This document shows positions 52,745 to 62,792 of a stretch of DNA of 64,000 nucleotides, one piece after another. Source of the DNA: Nemertoderma westbladi. Its lineage: Eukaryota > Xenacoelomorpha > Nemertodermatida > Nemertodermatidae. Location: the NCBI GenBank assembly GCA_032718475.1, contig JAUCBJ010008617.1:16932-80931 (forward strand), read 5' to 3'. Both the position numbers and the translations under genes were made by a program. A model generated the notes under the pieces. That model did not search any database. It was not told where the DNA came from and was given only the letters and a program-made list of their open reading frames with translations. Each line of letters begins with the position of its first letter. Within the stretch, counting starts at the first letter, position 1.

Positions 52745-53613
52745 TCTCTATTTTCCGGGTTAACATGGGTGTTACAATATAATGGCTCATTGGCGGGGGG
52801 GTAATTATCTGGAGATAATTCATTTTGTAGCCATTCGCCACTATGGGCTCCCAAACTGCAAGTTGGGTTAGGGTCTGCATTACTACTAGGTCGCACTGTA
52901 TGTTGATCTTGAGTGAGTGGCGGTGTCGACAGGGGCACCATCGGCTGGTTACAATACGTTCTACCAGAGGTGTTTCGACCACCCCACCTACCGCTGGTTT
53001 GTGTATTCATAGGGTTAGGTGCAATTCCCAACCCAGGTTCCCCTCGTTCTCCTCTACTATACATTTTTTGCATGTTCTGCCCATAATGCTTATCTGGTTC
53101 TGCATGCGTGTATTCCATCGCATGTGGGTTCAATTGTGATATCAATGCTTCAGTAGGATATTCCCTTCCATCAAGAATTGTCTGATTCACATTTTGAGAA
53201 ATTACCGGCCTACACGTACTGTATGCTTTAGGGTGTTCAGTTCTATGTACTGTTGTTTGTGCAATGGTGGCGTAGTGTGCAGCTTTTCCACCGGACGTCA
53301 CCACTGACTTTGACACCTCCAATTGTCCTGTAGCGGTCCGTCTAGGCTCCAAAACTTCTAAAAAATTTGGCCTTTTTTCCAACGAAACTGGAAAACGGTG
53401 TCCACGTTCTACTCGTAACAATAGTTCATTTATCTTATTATCGTCTTTTGTTTCATTATTTGATGTAATTATATTATTATTTTCATAAACTGATTTCTGT
53501 AAGGCTCTCATAACGTTTTCTTCAGAGTCCACTGGTATTCCAAACGCCATCTGTCTCAACCACTCACTTTGCACCCCAGTATGGTGACTTTCTAAACTAT
53601 TTTGCACCCTTAA
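52745..53613 (-). pseudogene. BEL-A gag, middle part
   Basis: Open minus-strand segment of about 290 residues reading from the TTAA junction (NSLESHHTGVQSEWLRQMAF) through RRTATGQLEVSKSVVTSG to a Pro/Asn/Gly-rich low-complexity region (about residues 190-290) and ending at the TIR-element junction after NPENR. The low-complexity linker is unusual in length. The phase is consistent with the gag parts on either side. Confidence 0.8.
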
Positions 53614-55222
53614 GGGGGGGGGTACACCCCCCTATGGACCTTTTTTTGCAAATGGCTATAATTTCTGCTTGTGTGTAATTTTGTATATTTTATACCATTC
53701 GGGGGATTAACATATGGCCAAAGATTGGGTTAAAAAAAAAAATTTCAAATTTGCGTAGCCCTCTAGCGGCCACCAGCGAAATTGTTAATTTCACCAAAAA
53801 CACTACTAGTCTCACAATTTTGGGCGAAAATTTTCGAAACTTGGTTTTTCTGAATCAGCATCCTCGGCTCCACAAAACTTATCGGTTACATTTTTTATTT
53901 AGGTCTTAAATATTTTTTAAATATTATTAACTAATATTAATTATTACTTAATAGATATTAACTAATTTCAAGAAATTAATATGGCACAATTCAAAATTCT
54001 AACCGATAACTTTTGATCAAAACCCGAAAAGAAATCAAACAAAAAAAAATTTCGAAAATTGGTTAAGAAATGGCTGAGTAGTAGTATTTTGAATGTGAAA
54101 AATACAATTCCGAGATAAACGCATTTAAAGTTTAAGAACAATATATTTCAAATGTTCCCGCTATTTTCAGTACTGGTATCTCCTTTTCTTTTGCCATTGG
54201 TTATCCCCTATCCATATTTTGTGATTTCTCAGTGGATTTCATGAAATTTGGTTCAAAAAAACCCCTACCCACTTTTAACAACCTGTTAAAATAACTTTAG
54301 AGTGCTTGCCAAAAAACACTTCGCGCAGCACGTGAACAAATTTCATTTTGGCATATTGATTTGATCGCATACTATTTCGTCATTTAGTAATAAATAGTCA
54401 TGGAATAATGAGACAACCTTAAGAAACATTCAAAATTATATAAAAATTTCCACATAATTTTATAATAAGCCTTTACACAGAACATTAAGCTTTGCGCAGC
54501 ACGTGAAACCTTCGCGCAGCACGTGAGACATTTGCGCAGCAGGTGAAGGTTTCACGTAGCAATTAAATTCTTTATAAAGCACGTTAATTAATCGAGCACC
54601 TCGGAAAGCTTTTTGATCAGAATGAGAAGCCTTCACGCGGCACATGAAAAGTTCATGCTGCACATGAAGACTTCGCGCAGCACGTGAATTATTCTCAGAG
54701 CCTGCGGAATTAAAAAAAAAAGTTTACGGTTGTTTCCCAGAATAATTATTACTAGCTATTGTTATATGATGGTTCACATTTGTTATTACTAGTAGACAAC
54801 TAGTCCATTAGACAACTGTTCAATATGTAATACAAAACTCACAAATATCTATTATATATATATTAATCAAAATTTGACGGACATGTTGACAGACAGACAG
54901 ACATACAAACAGACAGACAGACAAACTGAGAGACAGACTGAGATACAGACATAGTGATTAGATAATTCCAAATATTAAAACAGACATCGACATTAAGAAA
55001 AATCCTAACATAAAACATTTCAGATTGCTTATTTTATGCCCTTTTTAATATTTCGATGGACAGACAGACAGACATACAGACGGAAAACCAGCCATTACTC
55101 GAGAAGTAAAAGAGATCTCGCTAAGCCGTTTCCAGATTTGAAATCCGCATTAAATTCTACTCTAGATGAAATAAAAAAACAAAAAATGAAAATTTTGACC
55201 TGAGGGGGGGTGTAACCCCCCC
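53614..55222. mobile_element. 1.6-kb TTAA-flanked non-autonomous element in BEL-A gag
   Basis: TTAA lies on both sides (53,610-53,613 and 55,223-55,226). The ends are inverted: GGGGGGG(G)(G/T)TACACCCCCC followed by T(A/C)(A/T)GG(A/T)CC. The inside is AT-rich with blocks of GCGCAGCACGTGAA repeats (54,480-54,690) and (GACA)n tracts (54,890-55,080). Removing it plus one TTAA (1,613 bp) keeps gag in frame. No transposase. Confidence 0.85.
54300..54700. repeat. Irregular repeats of a GCGCAGCACGTGAA word
   Basis: At least seven variants of TTCGCGCAGCACGTGAA occur between 54,319 and 54,690, with spacings of 20 to 130 bp and in one orientation. CACGTG is an E-box core. Purpose unknown; it may be a decayed minisatellite. 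Confidence 0.65.
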
Positions 55223-56636
55223 TTAAGTGTTTCCCTACATTCAAACCTCTCACTTCATTTATTTTAATAGTATTTGTATCATTAGGATTAGGCCGTACCA
55301 AACCATCCCTTTCGACTAGTTGTTTCTCTACCGTTGTTTCACTACGCTTACTTGCCGCATTATTTTGTTTCACTTCCGCCTCTTGCACTGAGACAGCCTT
55401 AGTAGCACGACTCACTCGCGACACCTCACTATTCTGGGTTGATACTGATCTCACAGCAAGCCTTATTGCTACCAACCTAAGGGCCTCTCGTTGCCTCTTT
55501 GCAAATTCCATTTCCCGTTGGCCCTCCTCCTTAGCACGATCTATTTCTCGATCCTCTCTCACTCGCCTCCTATTTAATTCTTCTCTCTCACGCTTCTCTT
55601 TCAATTCACATGCTTCTCTCTCCTCTTCCCTCACTCTTATTTCCTCAGCTCTCTCGGCCTCTAAATCCGCTAATAAACATTGGGCATTTATTAAATCAAG
55701 ATTGTGCTGTAATAAAGATGTATTACAGGACCCTTCAGGATCAGACTGATGGTTCGAAATGCTATCCTCCGGTAAAATCGGAGGCATAACTGTGTCATTG
55801 TGTTGGTTATGTACACCATACCAACTGTGTTCTGGTGCCACGGGGTTACCTACAGTAGAACTGCCAACCCGGACATTGCTTGTCAAAATACCCTTACTGT
55901 ACGCTTGTACCATCTTATCGCTTATTTTCTCCTCAACTAGTTGAGCCTGTTCGTTATGACCGAACGCCTCCAAAATTTCATAATATTTATTAACAATGGC
56001 CATGGCGTCCATCAGATTTAACTCCGTATTCGCCCTACTCACCCAATCCTTTATATCAGCCCGAACGCGTCTATAATTTCTTGCTGCCCGCTCCACTGCC
56101 GAAGGGTCCATATATGGTAATTCATGTGTACCCATAGCCGTGGTTGAACGTGTTGTCCTTTGCGTGGTTACTTTGTCCTTTATTCTCGAGTAAGTTTGTG
56201 GCGCCTGGGTACCGACCTCACTGTCTGTCTCCTTAGTTATCCCGTCCAACACACCTACTTCTTTGAGAATTGGGATTTTGGCAGGTCCCACACCAGCTCT
56301 CGTTACTGTCGTTTTTTGGGATAATGGTTCCCAACCAAAAGTTGTTTTCGGCCGCAAGGTGTCTCCACACGAATGGGCTCGAACAAATCGCGGTCCAATG
56401 TCAACGTCATCCAAATTTAAACTCCTCGCTCGGTGCCGTACCCCCAGACTCGATCTCGTCCCAGTTCCAGATTTTCGTGCCACGAACTGACTATGGATCC
56501 GTCCAGCTTCAGACGATCGCGTATGATACAAACTTCGTGCATGATAAACCACTGCACCCCTTTCCAGCTCAATAACACTGGCGGTACCAGTGCCTTTATC
56601 AGACATTACAGTTAGAATTGATGACTCAACTTTCAC
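55223..56636 (-). pseudogene. BEL-A gag, N-terminal part
   Basis: From ATG at 56,636, 34 bp inside the 5' LTR boundary. Residues 1-140 are basic and Ser/Thr-rich. Residues 175-235 (RNYRRVRADIKDWVSRANTE, MDAMAIVNKYYEILEAFGH) form helices. Residues 310-400 are a strongly charged coiled coil (LEAERAEEIRVREEEREACE and following). It ends at the TTAA insertion after LNVGKHL. This is the particle-forming protein of the element. A read-through beyond 55,223 into the TTAA element is accidental. Confidence 0.8.
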
Positions 56637-56669
56637 ACAACTTCCGCTCTTAGCGACGTTTCCTACTTT

Positions 56670-57173
56670 TGTTGCATCGTTTTCTTAGCAGCTTAGTAGT
56701 GGAACGTTCATCCATTACACACGCGGTTTGTAAAGAATGTCGAATAACAGATGACCTTTATATTTAAACGTATATATATTGTTTCAACCGTGCGAACAAA
56801 CGGTATAGAAAGTTCAAACCATACAAACCGTTAGGAAACGATGCGTACTTCACACTACTCTACGATGCTACGACAACTAAATTGGGGAAAATATATATAT
56901 TATGCACATACAGTAAAGCAGGTAAATATCGAACGATAAAGCTTCAGAAAGTTACTATTGGGTGGGAGATCAAACCCCAGAAAGCTACTATTGGATAGAA
57001 CTACCTGCTCTAATTGTCACGCCATACTATAATTCTTACAGACTATATTAGTTCATATGTAGGATTGGCAATTCTAAATGTCAACCCAAGTCAACGGCAC
57101 GACAGTCATTTTGCTATAATGAAATAGAGGGATTTCTATGAACTAAGGATAGACTCCCGATAATCCCGCAATA
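56670..57173 (-). repeat. BEL-A 5' LTR, 504 bp
   Basis: An intact copy whose plus-strand reading begins TGTTGCATCG and ends CCCGCAATA. It differs from the 3' copy by about 1% substitutions, so BEL-A inserted rather recently. In the element's own orientation it begins TATTGCGGG and ends GATGCAACA. The internal region starts directly after it with AAAAGTAGGAAACG, the presumed primer-binding zone. Confidence 0.9.
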
Positions 57174-57227
57174 GAAATAATAAAATAATTAGCGAGATTA
57201 AACATCCACAGTTCTTTACTATCAAGA

Positions 57228-57904
57228 TTGATTCTGATATCAGTTACACGTATCAGGTACACGTTACTTACAGGTGTTAGTAAATCTGTAAAACCAATAA
57301 TTAAATCAGTAACTTATTACGCTGGCTGTTTATTATGTAGTAAACAATCCCATAGACTCTCACAGTGTCCAGATTTCATTAAAATGTCTTTGGAAGAACG
57401 GAGAGAAACTATCGCTTCCCTAAATGTGTGTTTCCTGTGCTTGTGCCCAGGACATAAAAGAAGTAAATGTTATTTACGGGATACCTACAATTGTGTCAAG
57501 TGTAATGGAAATCACCACTACCTATTGCATCAAAAGGATATAGACCCCCACATGGAAATAAAGGTTCAATTTACCGATTATTCACCATACGATACATCGG
57601 CTATAGTAGTTCTGAACAGGAATTCGATACGGATGAGTTCTCCATGGACGAGGAAAGTTGCAATAATGTAGTGGTCTGTAAAGCCATCACGTATGAGCTA
57701 CCATTACACCCAGAACAGCATATAGACCGTCATATATCATTAAAAACCTCTGACCCAAAATCGCTTGGTGTTAGAGAATTCCCCGTTTCGCAAGTTCGAC
57801 TACACTATAACAACCGTAGGGTCATCGTAAACGCCCTGATGGATACAGGAAGCAGAGAAGGATTGCAGAGGAGTTATTTAGCAAGGCAGATGGACATCCA
57901 ATGA
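57228..57904 (+). pseudogene. BEL-B gag zinc knuckles and protease
   Basis: In the first frame, YYAGCLLCSKQSHRLSQCPD, NVCFLCLCPGHKRSKC and NCVKCNGNHHYLLH form three Cys/His knuckles of the type found in BEL gag. After a shift the protease follows with VRLHYNNRRVIVNALMDTGS (Asp-Thr-Gly). The frame ends at 57,904. The Met at 57,228 is arbitrary; the gag N-terminus is missing. Confidence 0.75.
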
Positions 57905-58119
57905 AATTAAATCTATCTGGTGTAATGCAAACCTGGCAGTAATTTATTTATCTGACCCCGGTGATATAAATGAAATATGTAAATTGAATAACATAAAGTG
58001 GTTGCGATTAAGAACTTTACAGATAGTCAAGCACCTGTGTATAATTGGGACAACGATGACTTTGTGAAACGTAACAAGACAACCAATAATTATGTAAACA
58101 ATTATTTCATAATCAATCA
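57905..58119 (+). other. BEL-B deletion junction
   Basis: Several stops. Fragments such as LSDPGDINEICKLNNIKWLR resemble 'DP..IN......IKW' pieces of BEL pol out of their usual position. This is where RT and RNase H should be. Confidence 0.35.
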
Positions 58120-58850
58120 GACTTACCCAATGTTGAACTAGGTCTATCCCCATTAATAGCCCGCGCCATGAACCATTATAGCTCATGGGATAAGTTATGT
58201 AGGGCTATAATCATTCTGAAACAATTATTCCACTATAGATATAGTACTAATAATATACCTGTAGTAGGTCTGTCACCCACTGAAGTTGATAAATCTAAAT
58301 TACAACTGTTACGACTTTCGCAGAAACTTGAGAGACCTGAGAAATATAATCAACTCAGCGTCGATCCTTTGACTCCATTGTCGGATAAATTCTCAATGAT
58401 TAATGAATTAATTCGTGTTGGAGGTCGTCTTACTAACGCTCCTATTTCTAGAGACACTATGTTCCCAATATTAATATTCGATCCCGAGATCCAAACTAAG
58501 TTGATACAGGACGTTCATAACAGATTATATCACGCCGGGAGAGAACACATATTGAGTGAGATAAGGACGCGCTACTATTTAGTCAACCCTCGTGCGGCTC
58601 TGAACCAAATATTGCGGAATTGTATACCTTGCAAGAGGATTTATAGCAAACCAATGACGCAGTCAGAAGCGGCACCCCCCAAAGAAAAGAGTTGACTACT
58701 ATCACCCCCACTTTAAACCAAAGGTACACTATTTCAATCGACCAACCGGCCGCCTTTGCTTATTAGAACTGGCAAGGGAAAGTTCTGGTAACAACGGGCA
58801 ACAAAGGGTTAGGCCAAGTCGTCTGACCTACAATCTAGAGTAACGTCTTG
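58120..58850 (+). pseudogene. BEL-B pol connector and integrase zinc domain
   Basis: MNHYSSWDKLCRAIIILKQL and MINELIRVGGRLTNAPIS are the region between RNase H and integrase. HNRLYHAGREHILSEIRTRYY and RNCIPCKR give the His-His-Cys-Cys zinc site. The frame stops at 58,695. A nearby frame then shows PTGRLCLLELARE, the usual BEL integrase C-terminus, so the whole DDE core has been deleted. Confidence 0.75.
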
Positions 58851-59256
58851 TAGAAGGTTACGATTGAGTAACGTAATTATTTGTTAGCCATTTAATTTAG
58901 CATAGGTATTAGTATTAGACTACAAGTGCACTGTAGCAACAAAACCTACTTATGTTAATTGTACGTTGTATATCTTGATCACATATGCAACAATTTAAAT
59001 TAACGACAAATTATTTGATTTAAAATTTAAATAATTTAAAATTAGTGACTAATTGCTCATGACAATACTCAATCGTGGAAGTGGATTTGTGTGACGTTAC
59101 ATAAAAATATGCGAAAAATTTTCAAATATTCTGTATTTAATAGAAATTATTAATAATAATCAAAATTAGAACAACCAAATTAAATATTACCATAAATAAT
59201 CAAATAACTATTACAGTAGTTACTAGTGTGAAATAAGTGTAAAGTACCGTTGGTAG
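58851..59256. other. AT-rich stretch, no gene recognised
   Basis: Downstream of BEL-B. It could contain that element's 3' untranslated region or LTR, but there is no second copy in the window to compare with. Confidence 0.35.
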
Positions 59257-59493
59257 TTGCGAACTCGCTATTCCGTTCCCACATCAATCGTGGTTAGCGA
59301 ACCTCAACCGGGAACATCTACTGGTGGACCAACCATACGAACTATCACACCCCCTCCTGACTCATTGGAACTTCATCCTTCCGCCGCTGAAGGGCTACGA
59401 GTGCAAGGTTCTCCGCCTCCGGTGCCTGGTAATGGCTCTCCACCACCGAAACGTCGCAAGCGACCCCCAAAGAAGCAAAGGACCCGGAAATAA
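59257..59493 (+). CDS. Pro-rich basic short frame, unknown
   Basis: 78 codons rich in Pro, Ser and Thr (SEPQPGTSTGGPTIRTITPP) ending in a strongly basic tail (PPKRRKRPPKKQRTRK) that would act as a nuclear localisation signal. GC content is locally raised, which supports former coding function. It may be a C-terminal piece of a BEL-B or other transposon protein. The Met is not supported as a start. Confidence 0.25.
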   Translation: MRTRYSVPTSIVVSEPQPGTSTGGPTIRTITPPPDSLELHPSAAEGLRVQGSPPPVPGNGSPPPKRRKRPPKKQRTRK

Positions 59494-59587
59494 ACGTTAC
59501 TTTTTTCTGGTTACCTTTTATTACGGCTATTTTACTTTATATGACTCAAATTCCTACTTTATATTACACTGAAAATAAGTATGTGGT

Positions 59588-59660
59588 ATCCTCAATAATT
59601 CATTTAGCTTATTTGTTCACGAGCTGAGACATTTTATATATATTAGATATACTCTTTTGC
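59588..59660 (+). repeat. Direct repeat, left copy (partner 61,579-61,650)
   Basis: CAATAATTCATTTAG(C/T)TTA, then CA(C/A)(G)AGCTGAGA(C/T)ATTTTATAT is shared with 61,579-61,650 in the same orientation. The two copies bracket about 1.9 kb that includes the TIR element and SINE copy C. Confidence 0.6.
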
Positions 59661-59854
59661 ACTAGAAAGCCAGCAAGCTGGCTTTAAACGAACCTGCCCA
59701 TCAAACCATTACCCTGAGTGCGCGAAATGGAAAACACGAAAATTGCTATCAACTCAACGATAGAAACACCAGCTGCTGGTACTCATGTGGGCCTAGTAAG
59801 CTACTACAGTACTATTTATTGTATGGATAGCCCAAACTGCAGACAAGTATATTA

Positions 59855-60560
59855 CAGTACAGGCCACCAGAAAAAGCAGATTTCATCAAATGTGATCACA
59901 TGTGAACACATTTGTTCAAGTCATCTAATTGGCAGGTCACTACTACATTATTTCAATGGCGAGTTATCTTCTAGATCACACAGCAGGAGGCTGACTTGCT
60001 GGGACCGACAAAAGCTTTGTGTGCGGTGCGCCTGTATGTCTGATATCAGGTGGATGAGAGAGCCCTCAGGGCGTAACATTGCGGACATGGGCTGTATTGG
60101 CAGAGAGAGAACTACATACAAGACCACATGGAGATTCATGGAGTGGATGGGTATATGGATGGAGGAGCCAAGACCATTGAATAATTAATTTAGTGCAGGG
60201 AGATGTCGCGCCATTAGTCTGACACCGAGAGGGCACAGAGAAAGACCAGAACATGCCTTAACATCACTAACTATAGGCCTACTAGACACTATTAACCGCA
60301 CTCTATAAAGGTAAACAAAATCCTTATCGCATTTCCAGCTGCAGTGAGTGACAGTTCGCGGCAAACTACAGAGTGTTTCCAGATTACTAGGCGTTTCAAA
60401 AGTATTCAAATGTATCCTATGGCGAAAAAATTTTGGTTCTTGCCAATTCAAATATGTTCAATTGTCCCGTTCAACAACATTACATTACACTGGTACACAT
60501 TTGATCAAATGTGTTCACATTTGAACAAATCTGCGTTTTCTGGTAGCCTGTACTGTACTT
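59855..60560. mobile_element. About 0.7-kb TIR element
   Basis: The ends are inverted: TACAGTACAGGC(C/T)ACCAGA, then AAA(A/C)GCAGATTT and a set of CAAATGTGATCACATGTG-like palindromes. Internal short frames (for example around 60,030-60,180) show no recognised family. No clear target duplication. Confidence 0.6.
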
Positions 60561-60645
60561 GCCAAATTTATTACTATCTCACTCTCACCCAGACAGTAAT
60601 CAAACATCAACTGTAAGTTTGTATAATGTATTACCCACCTGGGGC

Positions 60646-60918
60646 TCCACCTTGGTGTAGTGATTTCATTGAATTCACATCTCCCGTAGGTCGTGGGTTC
60701 GATCCTCACATGGGCCAGTGCAGTTTTCGTATCGGCACGAATGCTTTAAAGGGACCAGCCAGGGCGCATCTCTGCCTTGCATCCTTAAGTGGTAGCTAAA
60801 TGAGTACTGGAGTTTCCTCTGGGGAGTAAAGTTCTGGTGGGACCGCACTGGAAATAAGTCGTCAGACTTTGTGCGTAATCCCTGGCCTATCGGCCGAAGA
60901 AACTTTACTTTACTTTTT
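60646..60918 (+). repeat. tRNA-derived SINE, copy C
   Basis: CTCCACCTTGGTGTAGTG start, B box GGTTCGATCC (60,698-60,707), body and GAAACTTTACTTTACTTTT end. It is close to copies A and B, but not inside a Tc1 element here, so it is an independent insertion. This defines the true SINE ends. Confidence 0.85.
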
Positions 60919-61914
60919 CTACCCCACCAGATGAATAACTCTTCTCAGTGAATCCTATGGGAATATCATTGTAAGCACTGGGCCGTTCAAATGTTTTATA
61001 GGTTGATGATAATGAGTGATGAGGTACCCAACTACACTACGTTTGTCTATATGGACGGTCTCCTTACAGCCAGCTGGCTGGCTTTTCTAGTTGAATCATA
61101 TTATTTATTCTGCAACCAATAATTTACTCTTTTAGACGAATTTGTGCGTTTTTTGCCGGACTAACAAATTTTGGCGACGTTCTGTGCGAGATTGGCGATA
61201 TTTGAAAAGATTCTGAGGCTCAAATATGTTGCTCAAATGACAGAATAACCCAAATAAAAAAGTTGGTGTATACTCGACGAGTTGAAATCGGTGAAATTCT
61301 ACATTAAATTTTCAAAACCGCTATTTTTCAGTGACCCCGTGATCGAAACGCGACAAAAAATATAGTCTTGTGCGCAACCAAAATTTATGTAGAGTTTGTT
61401 ATTAAAATTTTTGCGTACCTGCTTGAGTTTTTGAGATATTGGATGGTTATACATATAAATATGCACACACACACACATAACCACATCGTGTTTTTGAACG
61501 GCTCAACTCTTGACAAGAACTACCCTGGCCTATTAATATGCAGGTTCGTTACTATAATTTTACTTATCTAGAAGTAATTGGTACCCAATAATTCATTTAG
61601 TTTAATTTTTTCACAAGCTGAGATATTTTATATGCTTGATATATTTTGTACGTAATTTGAGTTTGCTATTATTGATTGATATATTTTACATGCCAGACAT
61701 CTTTCTGTGTAGGCCTATAATTTGAGCTTGTCCCTTTGTTTTTGACACTGTGCTAGCTAAATGAATGGAAGCGGTGTTAATGAAAATGTGTTCTTTACGA
61801 TTTTAGCTTATTTATTTTGCTCAATTTAAGTTCAAGATTCCATTTTTATTGATAAGGTTAATTGCGTCATAAAATTCTATTTTTATTATTGTATTATTAT
61901 CTATATTACAATTA
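60919..61914. other. No gene recognised
   Basis: It contains AGCCAGCTGGCTGGCTTTTC (61,067), an inverted match to ACTAGAAAGCCAGCAAGCTGG at 59,664, and the right copy of the 59,588 direct repeat (61,579-61,650). No supported frame. Confidence 0.4.
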
Positions 61915-62792
61915 CACCATGTCCCGTAATATAGTGTTATTTTCTGATGACACGGACCACCCCCCCCCCCCCCAGATTTTTTTACAAATACTTATCATAT
62001 TGCTTGAAATTTGAAACACAACTAGTTAAACTCACCGTCGATGACCCCATGAAACCGGAATTTTCGATTTTGCCTTTAAATTTTTTTTATAAGCGTTTTA
62101 AAAAAGTATCTGTATCGTAGCCATTCTTCACATTAGTCGTTTCATATCATTAAAAAGCTTGCGTTGCAAGGATTCCAAATATGTAACAATATCTGAATTT
62201 CGTTGAGAAACAGCTGAGATATAGGCGTTCAAAGATTGCAAGAATTATCGTTCACTAGGGCCATTTATTCTATTAAATAAATACACGATGTTCTGGAATA
62301 TTTTGTTTAAGTGTGAATAGCTACTCAATAGATATATTGGATAGGAATACCGCTGTTGCCAACCAACTTATAAAATAAATAACACATTCTAGAATTTTGT
62401 GTATTTATTAAATAGAATAAATGGCCTGCAGTGAACGATAATTCTTGCAATCTTTGAACGCCCATATCTCAGCTGTTTCTCAACGAAATTCAGATATTGT
62501 TACATATTTGGAATCCTTGCAACGCAAGCTTTTTAATGATATGAAAAAAATTACGACTAATGTGAAGAATGGCTACGATACAGAGGGTGCGATTTCGCAA
62601 AAGACACATTTTTAAAACGCTTATAAAAAAATTTAAATGCAAAATCGAAAATTCCGGCTTCATGGGGGTCATCGACGGTGAGTGGAACTAGTTGTGTTTC
62701 AAATGTCAAGCAATATGATAAAGATTTGTAGAAAAATCTGGGGGGGGGGGTCCGTGTCATCTGAAAATGACACTATATTACGGGACATGGTG
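61915..62792. mobile_element. 878-bp foldback element with long arms
   Basis: Bases 61,915-62,290 and 62,397-62,792 are near-perfect inverted repeats (outer ends CACCATGTCCCGTAATATAG) around a loop of about 100 bp. A TA dinucleotide lies at each outer edge (61,913-61,914 and 62,793-62,794), as for Tc1/mariner-type MITEs. Each arm has a C or G tract of 10-14 bases near its outer end. There is no coding sequence. Confidence 0.9.

Larger units (their letters stand above)
35798..57173 (-). mobile_element. BEL-A: BEL/Pao LTR retrotransposon with four nested insertions
   Basis: The LTRs lie at 56,670-57,173 (5') and 35,798-38,328 (3', interrupted). The outer flanks carry a near-perfect 5-bp duplication (GAAAC left, GAAAT right). 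A purine tract (reverse complement of 38,329-38,338) precedes the 3' LTR. Gag, protease, RNase H and integrase follow in BEL order on the minus strand. The insertions are a Tc1/SINE/LINE composite (35,952-37,968), LINE-C (40,697-47,052), a TIR element (50,207-52,744) and a TTAA element (53,614-55,222). The RT catalytic region is missing. Confidence 0.85.
57174..58850 (+). mobile_element. BEL-B: older BEL/Pao relic, plus strand
   Basis: It starts at the right edge of BEL-A, which is inserted in it. It keeps gag zinc knuckles, protease, the connector before integrase, the integrase zinc domain and the extreme C-terminus, but RT, RNase H and the integrase catalytic core are deleted. Its 5' portion must lie left of 35,798 or be lost; I could not identify it. 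No LTR was recognised. Confidence 0.65.

Noticed and set aside
53614-55222. Reading the TTAA element as a gag intron
   Set aside because: It has inverted G/C-rich ends and a TTAA duplication and lacks GT...AG edges, so an insertion explains it better.
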